Shown: positions 1-9,108, counted from the first letter of the stretch. The stretch: DNA of 64,000 nt from Cellulosilyticum ruminicola JCM 14822 (GCF_001311925.1 NZ_BBCG01000008.1:1-64000), one strand, 5' to 3'. A program made the numbers and translations. The notes: a model not told the origin generated them from the letters alone.

Positions 1-2
1 GG

Positions 3-80
3 GTATTCTATGATCTTTTAGCATTTGATACAGATATGACAGCTGATGAAATGCTACAAATGGCAACGGAGTTATTATAA
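3..80 (+). CDS. C-terminal end of a truncated unknown protein
   Basis: An open frame enters from the left edge and ends at the TAA at 78-80. The 25 visible residues read VFYDLLAFDTDMTADE and onward to MATELL, an acidic helical tail. No domain can be recognised and the rest of the gene lies outside the window. Confidence 0.5.
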   Translation, partial: VFYDLLAFDTDMTADEMLQMATELL

Positions 81-362
81 ATAGCATTAGAAGTAAAAAA
101 TAATTAATAAAAGACGACATTGTGAGATAGTTTGTGTTCTTGTAATACCGCCTTTTTATTTTAGTTTATTTGAATTTTAGTAACGTTACAATTATAATAC
201 GAATAAAAGAAAGACAAACTTATATTAGACATTTACAAGTGGGAAAGTTGTTTAGGGGTTACTGGATATAAGAAAATGCTATTAGAAAAAGAAAATAATA
301 CATGGCAGATTACGAAAAAGAGTGGCCGTTGGATTAGTTAAATAAAGAAAGCAGGGGATAAA
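81..362. other. Intergenic stretch, no convincing gene
   Basis: This AT-rich gap of 282 bases separates the partial gene from the transglutaminase-like gene. A 22-codon frame from the ATG at 276 ends just before the next ribosome-binding site. It lacks a good ribosome-binding site of its own and I do not call it a gene. No strong terminator is seen. Confidence 0.4.
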
Positions 363-977
363 ATGAAATTACAGTATGAGGATATAAATTTATATTTACA
401 ATCTAGTGACATTATTGATTTTGATAAGGATACAGGGGAGAATATACGAAATTTAGGGGATGAGATTTGGAAACGTTCAGAGAATCAATTAGATTATATA
501 AAAAATGCCTTTGAATATATAAGGGATGAGATTGGGCATACAAGAGATATTAAGGGAAACATTGTTACATGTAAGGCATCAGATGTTTTAGCAGCAAGAA
601 CGGGAATATGTTTTGCAAAGTCACATTTACTGGCAGCCTTATTACGTTATAAGGGCGTACCTACAGGTTTTTGTTATCAAAAGCTTATTTTAAATTCTAA
701 GACATCACCTTATCTTATTTTACATGGACTCAATGGGGTTTATATTGAAGAAATAAATAAGTGGATCAGGCTAGATGCACGAGGAAATAAGGAAGGTGTA
801 AATGCACAGTTTTCATTAGACAAAGAGCAAATCGCTTTTCCTATAAATCCTGAAGAAGGAGAGGAAGATATACCTATTATTTTTGCTGTGCCGGATGAAA
901 ATGTTGTAAGGGCTTTGACTACTTACAAAACATTAGAAGATTTATGGGCGAATCTACCTACAGGGCTTTATAAATAG
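363..977 (+). CDS. Transglutaminase-like domain protein
   Basis: This 204-residue soluble protein has the transglutaminase/cysteine-protease core fold signature. Cys83 lies in GICFAKSHLLAALLR, His121 in LILHGLNGVY and Asp138 in WIRLDARGN, spaced as the Cys-His-Asp triad of the family. Members cleave or cross-link amide bonds in proteins or peptides; the substrate cannot be told here. There is no signal peptide, so it is probably cytoplasmic. The start is supported by AGGGG a few bases upstream. The next gene, a CAT, follows after about 110 bases and probably has its own transcript. Confidence 0.8.
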   Translation: MKLQYEDINLYLQSSDIIDFDKDTGENIRNLGDEIWKRSENQLDYIKNAFEYIRDEIGHTRDIKGNIVTCKASDVLAARTGICFAKSHLLAALLRYKGVPTGFCYQKLILNSKTSPYLILHGLNGVYIEEINKWIRLDARGNKEGVNAQFSLDKEQIAFPINPEEGEEDIPIIFAVPDENVVRALTTYKTLEDLWANLPTGLYK

Positions 978-1086
978 GCGGAGAAATAGTTAGAACATCA
1001 TCTTATATCACCAAACTCTACGGTTCGTAGATGGTTTATGAGTAATATAGAGAGTATACTCATAGCGAAGAAAGGGGAGATATGAA

Positions 1087-1743
1087 ATGGCAGCAATATT
1101 TTATGAGATTAATTTAGATGAATGGAAGAGGGCGCCTTACTTTGGGCTTTATACAAAAATGATTCCAACTGGATTTAATGTATGTGTGGACTTAGATGTG
1201 ACTAAGATGTATCACTACTTTCAACAAAAGGGGTATAAGTTTGCTAGTGGATATCGTTACATTACAATGAAGCTCATTAATGAAAGGGAATACTTTAGAA
1301 TTGCTTATAAAGATGAAAAGCTAGGGTACTATGATTATTTAATTCCATCCTACACAAACTTTCATGAAGATGATCAAACAACGAGTGTGATGTGGGTAGA
1401 TTACAAAGAAACTTTCGAAGTATTTAATAAAGGGTATTTAGAAGAGGAAGCCAAGTATAAAGATGTACATGGCATCATAGCAAAACCAGAAATGCCACCT
1501 GAAAATAGTTGTATGGTAGGGGTATTGCCATGGACTTCTTTTACAAGTTATTCACCGGTGCCTTATGCCGCACCTACACAATTTTTCCCTGTGTTAGAAT
1601 CAGGAAAGTTTAAGAAAACGGATGAAAAGATTCTCATGCCATTTTCAATTACAGTGTCTCATGCCGTAGTGGATGGATATGGAGTAAGTGAGTATTTAGA
1701 AGCCTTACAGAATGCCATGAACGCACCAGAAACATGGAGCTAA
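1087..1743 (+). CDS. cat: Chloramphenicol acetyltransferase family protein
   Basis: At 218 residues the protein matches the usual length of trimeric CatA-type enzymes, which move an acetyl group from acetyl-CoA to the 3-hydroxyl of chloramphenicol. The catalytic HxxxDG motif is present as SHAVVDGYG (His192, Asp196). Tyr/Phe-rich segments and the region around SCMVGVLPWTSF, the trimer-interface part of the fold, are also present. The ribosome-binding site AGGGGAG sits 7-8 bases upstream of the ATG. Chromosomal CAT-like proteins do not all confer resistance, so activity is likely but not proven. A small hairpin (arms TATGAGTA and TACTCATA, about 1037-1065) lies ahead of the gene. Confidence 0.85.
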   Translation: MAAIFYEINLDEWKRAPYFGLYTKMIPTGFNVCVDLDVTKMYHYFQQKGYKFASGYRYITMKLINEREYFRIAYKDEKLGYYDYLIPSYTNFHEDDQTTSVMWVDYKETFEVFNKGYLEEEAKYKDVHGIIAKPEMPPENSCMVGVLPWTSFTSYSPVPYAAPTQFFPVLESGKFKKTDEKILMPFSITVSHAVVDGYGVSEYLEALQNAMNAPETWS

Positions 1744-1760
1744 TAAAATAATTATATTAT

Positions 1761-2180
1761 GTCCATACTAACTATACTAAGAAAGATAAAGGTAATTTTT
1801 ATTCAAATTTTGGTGGGAATACTTGTGCCATTCCTGCCTTTTTTATTTATGCTGCATTAGTAGGCCTAAGGTTTACATGGGTTATGGTGCAACAAGATAA
1901 GTTTATGGTACACTTACCGGAACTTATGAAATCCATAAGGATTTCACCAAAGCGTTATATAGCTTTAGTACCTACAAAAGAATTTCAAGTACTTCATTAT
2001 AAACAAAGAGAATGGGTTCCATATGTCCTAGAAGGTTGTAGAGACAAAGAAACAGCCTTCAAAAACTGGATGGATAGAGACGCTCGATTCGCCCTAGAAA
2101 TATTCCAACAATGTAAAATAGTAAACTACAACTCCATAATTATAGACAGCACTCAAAGCATAAATCAAATTGCTAAATAA
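1761..2180 (+). pseudogene. C-terminal fragment of a P-loop kinase-like protein
   Basis: The 98 residues from the ATG at 1884 resemble the C-terminal half of a family of small P-loop kinase-like proteins: the phrases RYIALVPTKEFQ, REWVPYVLEGC and NWMDRDARFA fit my memory of it. The nucleotide-binding N-terminal half with its Walker A is missing. The same frame is open upstream to about 1752 but there encodes an unrelated hydrophobic stretch (CAIPAFFIYAALVGL). I infer a rearranged remnant rather than an intact gene. It ends just before a good terminator. Confidence 0.5.
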
Positions 2181-2224
2181 GTTGCCAATAATTTTGGACT
2201 AGAATACTAATAAAGTAAAACAAG

Positions 2225-2263
2225 CTACGACCAGATTCAAATGAATCTAATCGTAGTTTTTTT
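2225..2263 (+). terminator. Rho-independent terminator
   Basis: The hairpin has outer arms CTACGA/TCGTAG and inner arms AGATTC/GAATCT and is followed by seven T. It closes the transcript of the preceding fragment. Confidence 0.85.
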
Positions 2264-2312
2264 ATTAATCAAAATGGAATAATTAATATTTTCGCCTTAC
2301 GCCTAAGGTGTT

Positions 2313-3353
2313 TTAACGAGGAGCAGGGAGACCGTTGTTCAATAATTTTAAAGTTTTATTTTTTCGAAAGGCGAGAGGCGTTTTTCCATGTACTTTTTTG
2401 AACATTTTTACAAAGTTCCCACTATAGTGATAGCCTACTTGTTTTGCAATTTCTTCTACACTGAGTTCTGTGGTAGAAAGGAGATTGGCTGCTTTTGTCA
2501 TGCGAAGTGAAGAGGTGTACTGACTAATAGACATATGATACTTAGCAGAAAATCCTGCTTTTAGTTTTTGCTCATTAAGTAGTACCCTCTGACTTAAATC
2601 CTTAATAGTAGGTGGTTTAAAGGCTTCTTCCGTTAAGATAGCATGGGCCTTTTGAATGGCAGCAATATCTGTAGCTGTTAAACTAATGAAACGATTGGTA
2701 CCTATTTTTATTTCTCCGTAATCTAATTGATTGGTAAAAACATTTTGTGGCGATAAATGTATTTCATGATGAAGTAGGGCAATGCATTCTAAGATTTTAC
2801 TTTCTAAATAAAGTGAGGTTAGTGTATTTGTCTCGGCTTTGTTTCTAAGGGTTTGAATAATGGTTGCGATTTCTAAAGGTAAATAACGATAAGTATAATT
2901 CGTTATCAACTGCTTAAAATCTTTAATTTCCGGGAAGGCTGGCTTAATAATTTCATCAAAGTATTTCTGATGAATGGTAATTTCAGCGCCATGAAAATGT
3001 GTGCCTTTAGTCCAATTTTGCGTTCCTCTTAATCCTTGTTCGATGATAAAGAAAGAAGAAGGTGTAAAAGAAGAAACAGGAGAATCTTCTATTGTAAACT
3101 GAGTTTCACCAGTATAAACCGTTCCAAAACGCATAAGTTCTTCTTGATGGTCGAAGGCAAGTGAAAAGTTACTGGCGATAGTATAATCACCTATGCTGAA
3201 ATCATAATAATCTTCTCGGCCATAGAGCATAAAGTACCCTAATTCTGGTCGTTTATCATTTTTATAAAGTGTATAGTAAGTCTTGCTATGAGGTGTAAAC
3301 GTCATATGTTGTAAGACTTGTTGCTGAAAATCTCTAGTTGTCGTAGCTGTCAT
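2313..3353 (-). CDS. AraC family transcriptional regulator
   Basis: This 346-residue protein has a C-terminal AraC-type double helix-turn-helix (about residues 230-335, with LRMTKAANLLSTTELSVEEIAKQVGYHYSGNF split over two helices) and an N-terminal domain of about 200 residues for ligand sensing. It is transcribed divergently from the siderophore uptake operon that starts at 3639. In PchR/YbtA-type systems such a regulator responds to the ferric siderophore and activates the uptake genes. That role here is inferred from position. The shared 285-base intergenic region holds the operon promoter. Confidence 0.85.
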   Translation of the reverse strand: MTATTTRDFQQQVLQHMTFTPHSKTYYTLYKNDKRPELGYFMLYGREDYYDFSIGDYTIASNFSLAFDHQEELMRFGTVYTGETQFTIEDSPVSSFTPSSFFIIEQGLRGTQNWTKGTHFHGAEITIHQKYFDEIIKPAFPEIKDFKQLITNYTYRYLPLEIATIIQTLRNKAETNTLTSLYLESKILECIALLHHEIHLSPQNVFTNQLDYGEIKIGTNRFISLTATDIAAIQKAHAILTEEAFKPPTIKDLSQRVLLNEQKLKAGFSAKYHMSISQYTSSLRMTKAANLLSTTELSVEEIAKQVGYHYSGNFVKMFKKVHGKTPLAFRKNKTLKLLNNGLPAPR

Positions 3354-3556
3354 GAATGTATCCTCTGTTTCTATTATGTAGTAAAGTTTTTGGCTAGCAT
3401 GTACATATTAAAATGTATGATTTCAAGTAATAACTCTTATAAGTGAAGGAAATACTTTTAGTATAGAAGTAAAGAGAGTGATTACTTAAGTAAGTATAGA
3501 TAGTATAACAGAAATTATCCGATTAGATGATAAAATTATTATATTAGGTGAAAATA

Positions 3557-3585
3557 TTGAAATGATAATCAGTCTCATATAGAAT
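3557..3585 (+). promoter_or_regulatory. Promoter with overlapping Fur-like box
   Basis: The promoter consists of TTGAAA at 3557-3562, a 17-base spacer and TAGAAT at 3580-3585. The spacer holds TGATAATCA (3563-3571), the core of the 19-base Fur box; by hand about 14 of 19 positions fit the consensus. Binding there would block polymerase under iron-replete conditions. It lies just upstream of the siderophore-binding protein gene. Confidence 0.65.
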
Positions 3586-3638
3586 GTGTTTATGTAAAAA
3601 TGAAAGAATGGGATAAAAATCCACGGAGGATAGATTAA

Positions 3639-4589
3639 ATGAAAAAGAGATTATTAGCAGCAATTCTTGCTTGTGGTTTAATGGGTACAATGTTTACAGG
3701 TTGTGGAAGTAGTACAAACACAGCTGAAAATACACAAGTAGAGATGGTTACAGTAACAGATGCAAAAGGTGAAGTTGAAATTCCAGCAGTGCCACAGAGA
3801 ATCGTAGATTTAAGTGGCAACAGTGATATGTTATCAATTTTAGGCTATAAAGTAGTAGGAACAGCAAATAGTGATGCGTATGACTATACAAAGTTCCCTA
3901 CTTATTTAGAAGAAACATTGCAAGGTGCTGAAATTGTAGGATACAGCATGCAAGATACTATGGATATCGAAAAAATCATGAATCTTAATCCAGATTTAAT
4001 CGTTATCTCAACAGTTCAAGAAAAAATGTATGATCAATTAAGCGAAATCGCACCAACAGTAATGGTTCAATTAGAAGCTTTAAACTGGAAATCTGACCTT
4101 GAAGCATTCGCTAAAGTATTTAATAAAGGAAATGAAGCACAAACATGGCTTACAGAATATGAAGTAAAAGCTGATGCAGCTGGAGAGAAAGTAAGAGCTG
4201 AATATGGTGAAGATACAAGCTACCTTTCATTCTTAGCAAGTGGCGGCCAATTCTATGTATTTGATGGTGCAGGATTTGGAGATGTATTATATAACGATAT
4301 GGATCTTGTAAAACCACAAGGTATGCCAGAACAAAGTGATATTAGCTTACCAGTTGTAACATATGAAGGATTAGCAGCTATTGATACAGATTACATTTTC
4401 TTAATGGCAACAGATGCAGATTTAGCTAAACTTGAAGAAAATGCAGTTTGGAATAACTTACCAGCGGTTAAAGAAGGACATGTGGTAACATTACCAGCAT
4501 CTCCATACTTCAACCAAGGGTACAGCCCAATCGGTAAAGAATTATTAGTAAATGAAATAGGTGACATGTTAAATGAAACAACAAAGTAA
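3639..4589 (+). CDS. Iron-siderophore ABC transporter, substrate-binding lipoprotein
   Basis: The 316-residue protein starts with a lipoprotein signal peptide whose lipobox FTGC places the lipidated cysteine at residue 22. The mature part is a type III (FecB/FhuD-like) periplasmic-binding fold: VPQRIVDLSGNSDMLSILGYKVVG is the usual first strand-helix unit, and NLNPDLIVIST and YEGLAAIDTDYIFLM are typical later segments. It captures a ferric siderophore or haem outside the membrane and passes it to the permeases encoded next. The ribosome-binding site GGAGG is well placed. Its last codons overlap the next gene by 17 bases, so the genes are translationally coupled. Confidence 0.92.
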   Translation: MKKRLLAAILACGLMGTMFTGCGSSTNTAENTQVEMVTVTDAKGEVEIPAVPQRIVDLSGNSDMLSILGYKVVGTANSDAYDYTKFPTYLEETLQGAEIVGYSMQDTMDIEKIMNLNPDLIVISTVQEKMYDQLSEIAPTVMVQLEALNWKSDLEAFAKVFNKGNEAQTWLTEYEVKADAAGEKVRAEYGEDTSYLSFLASGGQFYVFDGAGFGDVLYNDMDLVKPQGMPEQSDISLPVVTYEGLAAIDTDYIFLMATDADLAKLEENAVWNNLPAVKEGHVVTLPASPYFNQGYSPIGKELLVNEIGDMLNETTK

Positions 4590-5568
4590 TAAATCGACAG
4601 GCATTTTTGCCGTTTTAAGTTTATTACTTCTAATGATAGGATTGGTTTTAGCCGTTAGGCTAGGACCAGTCCATATTGCGTTTAAAGACATATGGGATAG
4701 TATCTTTGACTATGAGCCAACATTAGAAATGATGCTTGTAAGAGATGTACGTATTCCAAGGGGCTTAGCTGTAGTATTTACAGGCGGTATATTAGGAGTA
4801 ACAGGTAGTATGATTCAAGGCGTAACAAGAAACCCTATTGCAGAACCATCTATTTTAGGTGTAAGCCAAGGAGCAACGCTAGTTATTGCTATTTTTTATG
4901 CGATGGGAATTGGTATTACAACAACCAATGTTTTAATAGCATCTTTAATTGGTGCACTTTGTACAGGGCTTATTGTACTAGCTTTTCTAACTAAGAAAGC
5001 TAACAATCAGTCGATTACAAAAATCCTCTTAGCTGGAACAGCTATGAGCACATTCTTTGTTTCTCTAACGACAGTTGTAGGACTTCTTTCAAACCAAGCA
5101 CAAATGATAGGTTTCTGGGTGTCTGGTGGCTTTAGAAATGCAGGATGGAATGACTTTGTTTTAGTATTTATTATAGGAACAGTGGGGCTTATTTTAGCCA
5201 TTATACTATCTCCTAAAATTAATATTTTAAATCTTGGTGATGATGTAGCTATTGGACTTGGTCAAAATCCAGAGAAGATTAGATTTATGACTTTAGGTTT
5301 AATGATTCCAATGGTAGCAGTAGCTGTAGCAGTAGGAAAAAATATTGTTTTTGTAGGACTTATCGTTCCTCAAATTGTTAAGAAGATCTTAGGAGAGGAT
5401 TACCGCATAGGAATCCCATGTTCATTCTTATTAGGGGCAGTACTTTTAACTTATGCTGATATTGCAGCTAGAATGTTATTTGCACCATATGAAATGCCAA
5501 TTGGTATTTTCACCGCCTTAATTGGGGTGCCATTCTTCATCGCAGTAGCTAGAAAGGAGAGGGGATAA
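4573..5568 (+). CDS. Iron-siderophore ABC transporter permease (FecCD family), first subunit
   Basis: This 331-residue membrane protein of the FecCD/BtuC family has about nine or ten membrane segments. The family phrase RIPRGLAVVFTGGILGVTGSMIQGVTRNPIAEPSILGVSQGA is present in pieces, as is the cytoplasmic coupling region near FVGLIVPQIVKKILG. It forms a heterodimeric channel with the next gene product. It overlaps the binding-protein gene and shares its stop/start boundary with the following permease, as is normal for this operon type. Confidence 0.93.
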   Translation: MKQQSNKSTGIFAVLSLLLLMIGLVLAVRLGPVHIAFKDIWDSIFDYEPTLEMMLVRDVRIPRGLAVVFTGGILGVTGSMIQGVTRNPIAEPSILGVSQGATLVIAIFYAMGIGITTTNVLIASLIGALCTGLIVLAFLTKKANNQSITKILLAGTAMSTFFVSLTTVVGLLSNQAQMIGFWVSGGFRNAGWNDFVLVFIIGTVGLILAIILSPKINILNLGDDVAIGLGQNPEKIRFMTLGLMIPMVAVAVAVGKNIVFVGLIVPQIVKKILGEDYRIGIPCSFLLGAVLLTYADIAARMLFAPYEMPIGIFTALIGVPFFIAVARKERG

Positions 5569-6575
5569 TGAAAAAAAGAAAAATACCAATAATAGTAGCT
5601 GTTTTAATAGCATTAGTCGTTATCACCTGTCTTATTTCATTAGGCTGGGGAAGTTATAGTATTTCAGCGGGAGATGTGATTAATACATTACTTGGAAAAG
5701 GTACTAAAATGCAAAATGTAGCTGTATTTAGTATTCGTATTCCTAGACTTTTAGTAGGTTTATTTGTAGGTGTGGCGCTTTCAACAGCAGGGGCTATACT
5801 TCAAACTGTAATTAAAAATGATTTAGCAGATACAGGGATTATCGGGATTAATGCAGGGGCAGCAGTAGCCGCAGTATTATTTATTAAATATCAAACAACT
5901 AATTACTATAGTGAACTGGGTTCACTTTCAATATTTGTATTGCCATTTATGGCCATTGTAGGGGCTTCACTTACAGCCTTTATGATGTATATGTTATCAA
6001 GTAGAAATGGGATTAAGCCTAAGAGACTTTTACTTATTGGGATTGGTCTAAATGCAGGACTTAATGCGTTCATTTCTTTCGTCACATTTAGAGGTGGCGT
6101 AGGGGATTATAACCGTGTACTGACTTGGACTTCAGGAAGTTTATGGGGTTCAGGGTGGAGTTACGTCAAGGTAATCGTGCCACTTGTAACAATTATGTTT
6201 ATCGTAGTTTTATTAAATCATAAGAAACTCGATGTTTTCAATTTATCAGATGAAAGTGCATTAGCATTAGGCTTAAACATTGATAAAGAGAGAAAGAAGT
6301 TTTTGACATACGCAGTTATTTTAGCGGGAACAGCAACAGCTTTTGCAGGGAATATTAGCTTCCTTGGATTAATAGCACCACATATGGCAAGAAAATTAGT
6401 AGGGCCTTTCCATAAAAAATATGTGACAGTGTCTGCTATGATTAGTGTGATTATTATTGTGGTTGCTGATGCAGTTTCAAGAAACTTATTCTCACCACTT
6501 GAGATTCCAGTAGGAATCACAGTATCCATCTTTGGGGTACCATATTTCATTTACTTAATGATGAAGGAGAGCTAG
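5568..6575 (+). CDS. Iron-siderophore ABC transporter permease (FecCD family), second subunit
   Basis: This is the second FecCD-type permease, 335 residues. It shows SIRIPRLLVGLFVGVALSTAGAILQ (in parts) near the N-terminus and the conserved GNISFLGLIAPHMARKLVG segment that contacts the ATPase. Its ATG overlaps the last base of the upstream permease stop codon, so the two are coupled. The partner ATPase begins five bases after its stop. Confidence 0.93.
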   Translation: MKKRKIPIIVAVLIALVVITCLISLGWGSYSISAGDVINTLLGKGTKMQNVAVFSIRIPRLLVGLFVGVALSTAGAILQTVIKNDLADTGIIGINAGAAVAAVLFIKYQTTNYYSELGSLSIFVLPFMAIVGASLTAFMMYMLSSRNGIKPKRLLLIGIGLNAGLNAFISFVTFRGGVGDYNRVLTWTSGSLWGSGWSYVKVIVPLVTIMFIVVLLNHKKLDVFNLSDESALALGLNIDKERKKFLTYAVILAGTATAFAGNISFLGLIAPHMARKLVGPFHKKYVTVSAMISVIIIVVADAVSRNLFSPLEIPVGITVSIFGVPYFIYLMMKES

Positions 6576-6580
6576 AAGCT

Positions 6581-7407
6581 ATGAACAAAGCAGTAAATAA
6601 TAATGGCTTAAATGGAGAAGCAATTCGTGTAGAAAACTTAAAAGTAGCCTATGAAAACAATGTAATCATTGAAGATTTAAGCTTATCTCTCCCAAAAGGT
6701 AAGATTAGTATTATTATCGGTGGAAATGGTTGTGGAAAATCCACTTTATTAAAGACAATCTCAAGAATTAATAAACCTGTAAAAGGGGATATTTTTATTC
6801 ATGGAAAAAACATTAAAAATATCAAACAAAAAGATATTGCCAAGGAAGTTGCATTCTTACCACAAGGCCCAGTTTGTCCAAATGGACTTACTGTAAGACA
6901 GCTTGTGGCATATGGCAGATTCCCTCATCAAAAAATGATTGGGGGACTTAATAGTCACGATAAAGAAGTAATTGATTGGGCTATTGAGCAAACAGGTCTT
7001 AGAGACTTTACTGATAGAGAAATCGAGAATTTATCAGGTGGGCAAAGACAACGTGCTTGGATTGCATGACACTTGCTCAAGAAACAGAAACCATCATGTT
7101 AGATGAGCCAACAACTTACTTAGACCTTGCTTATCAACTAGAAGTATTAGAAATACTTCAAAGACTTAATAAAGAAAAAAATACAACAGTTGTTATTGTA
7201 CTTCATGAAATCAATAATGCCTTTAAATTTGCCCACAATATTGTAGGTCTTAAAAAAGGCAAAATTGTATGTCAGGGGAAACCATCAGATGTCATTACAA
7301 AAGAAGCTTTAAGAGAAATCTATGGGATTGAAGCTGACCTTAAACCTAGTGAAACTGGTGATTATCCAATCTGCGTAGAGTATGAATTAAATAAGGAGCA
7401 GGTATGA
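6581..7407 (+). pseudogene. Iron-siderophore ABC transporter ATPase, frameshifted
   Basis: Read across one frameshift, this is a complete FecE/FhuC-type ATPase of about 275 residues. It has Walker A GGNGCGKST (residues 47-55), the Q-loop FLPQG, signature LSGGQRQR and Walker B IMLDEPTTYLD followed by the H-loop VLHE. The frame breaks at about 7066, where GCATGAC stands in place of an expected GCAATGAC, a loss of one A. The first part stops at TGA 7067-7069, and an ATG at 7066-7068 overlaps that stop in the frame of the second half. The gene could be truly broken, restored by stop-start coupling, or the victim of a sequencing error. An intact pump is expected, because all its neighbours are intact. 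Confidence 0.85.
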
Positions 7408-8672
7408 TTAATCGAAATTTTCTTATTATCGTATTAGGACAAATTATTTCTTTGTTTGGGAGCGCCATTCAAAGATTTAGTATGTCACTATATTTACTTG
7501 AATTCACAGGAAGTACAGCAACCTTTGCAAATATATTAGCTATTTCAACACTGCCATATATTCTATTTGCACCAATTGCAGGAAGACTTACAGACCGTAT
7601 GAACCGTAAGAAAATTATGGTTTGGTTAGATTTCTTGTGCTCCTTATTAATAGGGGCTTATGCCTTCGTATTATTTGAGGGAAAGGATCATGTAGGCATA
7701 GTAGCTGTAGTTATGTTTTTACTTTCAGTAAGTGCCACACTTTACGGCCCAGCCGTAGCGGCTTCTATTCCTCAAGTTGTATCAGAAGAAAAGTTAACAT
7801 CAGCCAATGGGATTGTAAATCAAGTTGGGGCTATTGTTAACTTTGCAGGACCAATACTTGCGGGTGTGCTATATGGTTTAATGGGTATTAAATTAATCGT
7901 TGTCATTAATGCAGTAAGTTTCTTAGCTTCAGCAATTATGGAGTTATTCCTGAAGATTCCAGATATAGTAGGAGCAGAAAAAGCAGTGGAAACAGAAGTA
8001 ATTATAGAAGCTCAAGAGAAAAAAGGTGCAGCTAACATTAAATTTGTGAAGGATTCCTTTGTAGATATGAAAGAAAGCTTTAAGTATTTAAAGAAAGAAA
8101 AACAAGTCATTCTTGGAATTATCATTTCATACGCATTAGGTAATATTTTCTTAGTACCAATCTTATCAATTGTAGCCCCATTTTTCATTAATGTGAAATT
8201 AGGTTTACCATCACAAGTTTATGGGTTTGTAGAAGGCATTTGTGTATTAGGAATGATTTTAGGTGGCTTCTGGATTAGCGTGAAACCAAAGTTATTTAAA
8301 ATAGAAAAAGCACATTATACATACTTCCCAATGATTGTGGGCGTATTTATGATGTCAGCTATAGGATTTATGCATTTAAATGCTTATGTATTAGCAGGAC
8401 TATTTGCATTTAGTGGACTTGCAATTATGCTTTCACTATCACTTTCAAATGTCCTTACACTTACATTTATTCAAAAGGAAATCCCAGCAGAAATGCTAGG
8501 ACGTGTATCAGCCTTATCAACAGCAGTAGCAACAGTTAGCGTTGCACCAGGTCAATTATTATTTGGTCAAATTATAGAGACAGGTATGCCAATAGGGATT
8601 ATTTTACTTATAACAGCACTTGCTAATATTGGTGTAGTGATGTTTGTAAGATGGAATGTAAGAAACATATAA
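7404..8672 (+). CDS. MFS transporter of the siderophore locus
   Basis: This 422-residue, 12-helix major facilitator has the loop 2-3 motif GRLTDRMNRKKIM (about residues 60-72) and a central charged loop (about residues 190-225) typical of the EntS/MefA-like branch. Its start overlaps the ATPase stop, so it belongs to the uptake operon. Iron-siderophore clusters often carry such a protein for siderophore export or inner-membrane release (EntS, YbtX). The substrate here is inferred from context only. A degenerate copy of the last 18 codons occurs at 10172-10225. Confidence 0.88.
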   Translation: MINRNFLIIVLGQIISLFGSAIQRFSMSLYLLEFTGSTATFANILAISTLPYILFAPIAGRLTDRMNRKKIMVWLDFLCSLLIGAYAFVLFEGKDHVGIVAVVMFLLSVSATLYGPAVAASIPQVVSEEKLTSANGIVNQVGAIVNFAGPILAGVLYGLMGIKLIVVINAVSFLASAIMELFLKIPDIVGAEKAVETEVIIEAQEKKGAANIKFVKDSFVDMKESFKYLKKEKQVILGIIISYALGNIFLVPILSIVAPFFINVKLGLPSQVYGFVEGICVLGMILGGFWISVKPKLFKIEKAHYTYFPMIVGVFMMSAIGFMHLNAYVLAGLFAFSGLAIMLSLSLSNVLTLTFIQKEIPAEMLGRVSALSTAVATVSVAPGQLLFGQIIETGMPIGIILLITALANIGVVMFVRWNVRNI

Positions 8673-8688
8673 AGTAGTAGGGTATTAG

Positions 8689-8890
8689 AAAATGGTCCGC
8701 TGAGGCCGTAGGTGCTACTAGCTACACCTTACGTAATTTTTGCTGCTCTAAGCTCGATAATGAAAGAAACGGCGAAAAACTTGCTCCGCTTCGGACACTT
8801 CGCCTAAAACCTCTTTTATTATCTTTGCTAAGAGCAGCAGAAAATTACTCCAGAGGTAGACTAGTACCACCTACGGCCTCAGCTTTATTT
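8689..8890. repeat. Long imperfect inverted repeat, MITE-like or oversized terminator
   Basis: The ends are a perfect 16-base inverted repeat: GCTGAGGCCGTAGGTG at 8699-8714 and its complement at 8868-8883. Further matching arm pairs nest inside: GTAATTTT/AAAATTAC, TGCTGCTCT/AGAGCAGCA, GATAATGAAAG/CTTTTATTATC and GGCGAA/TTCGCC. The whole can fold into one stem nearly 90 bases long. It follows the MFS stop and no protein is encoded in it. Confidence 0.75.
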
Positions 8891-9040
8891 TTAATACCGG
8901 GAGGAAAGAAAAAAGTTAATTTTTTCATCTTGCTTAGTATAATAGTGGAAGGGTGTTAGTAAATAAATTGGTTTGAAACTTAGTAATATTACAGTATTCT
9001 TTTTATTTATAGAAGATGATTGAAACGCGGTGAGAAAATA

Positions 9041-9108
9041 TTGACTTTTTAGAAAAAATATACTACAATTCAAAAAGCGACAAAGGAACGTGTTGCTTTT
9101 TGGATTGT
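9041..9108 (+). promoter_or_regulatory. Promoter followed at once by a strong hairpin
   Basis: TTGACT (9041-9046) and TACAAT (9064-9069) are spaced by 17 bases. The -10 lies in the first arm of an 18-base-pair stem (9065-9082 with 9091-9108, two G-U pairs). No T run follows. It could be a promoter with its own cruciform control or the start of a small RNA ahead of the antitoxin locus. Its function is unknown. Confidence 0.4.

Noticed and set aside
1000-1086. Chloramphenicol-type translational attenuator (a tiny MVYE frame and a hairpin) before cat
   Set aside because: The hairpin does not cover the cat ribosome-binding site and the tiny frame lacks its own site, so the known mechanism does not fit.
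8891-9073. A 60-codon frame on the minus strand beside the long inverted repeat
   Set aside because: It is low-complexity, lacks a ribosome-binding site and overlaps the promoter and hairpin region of the other strand.
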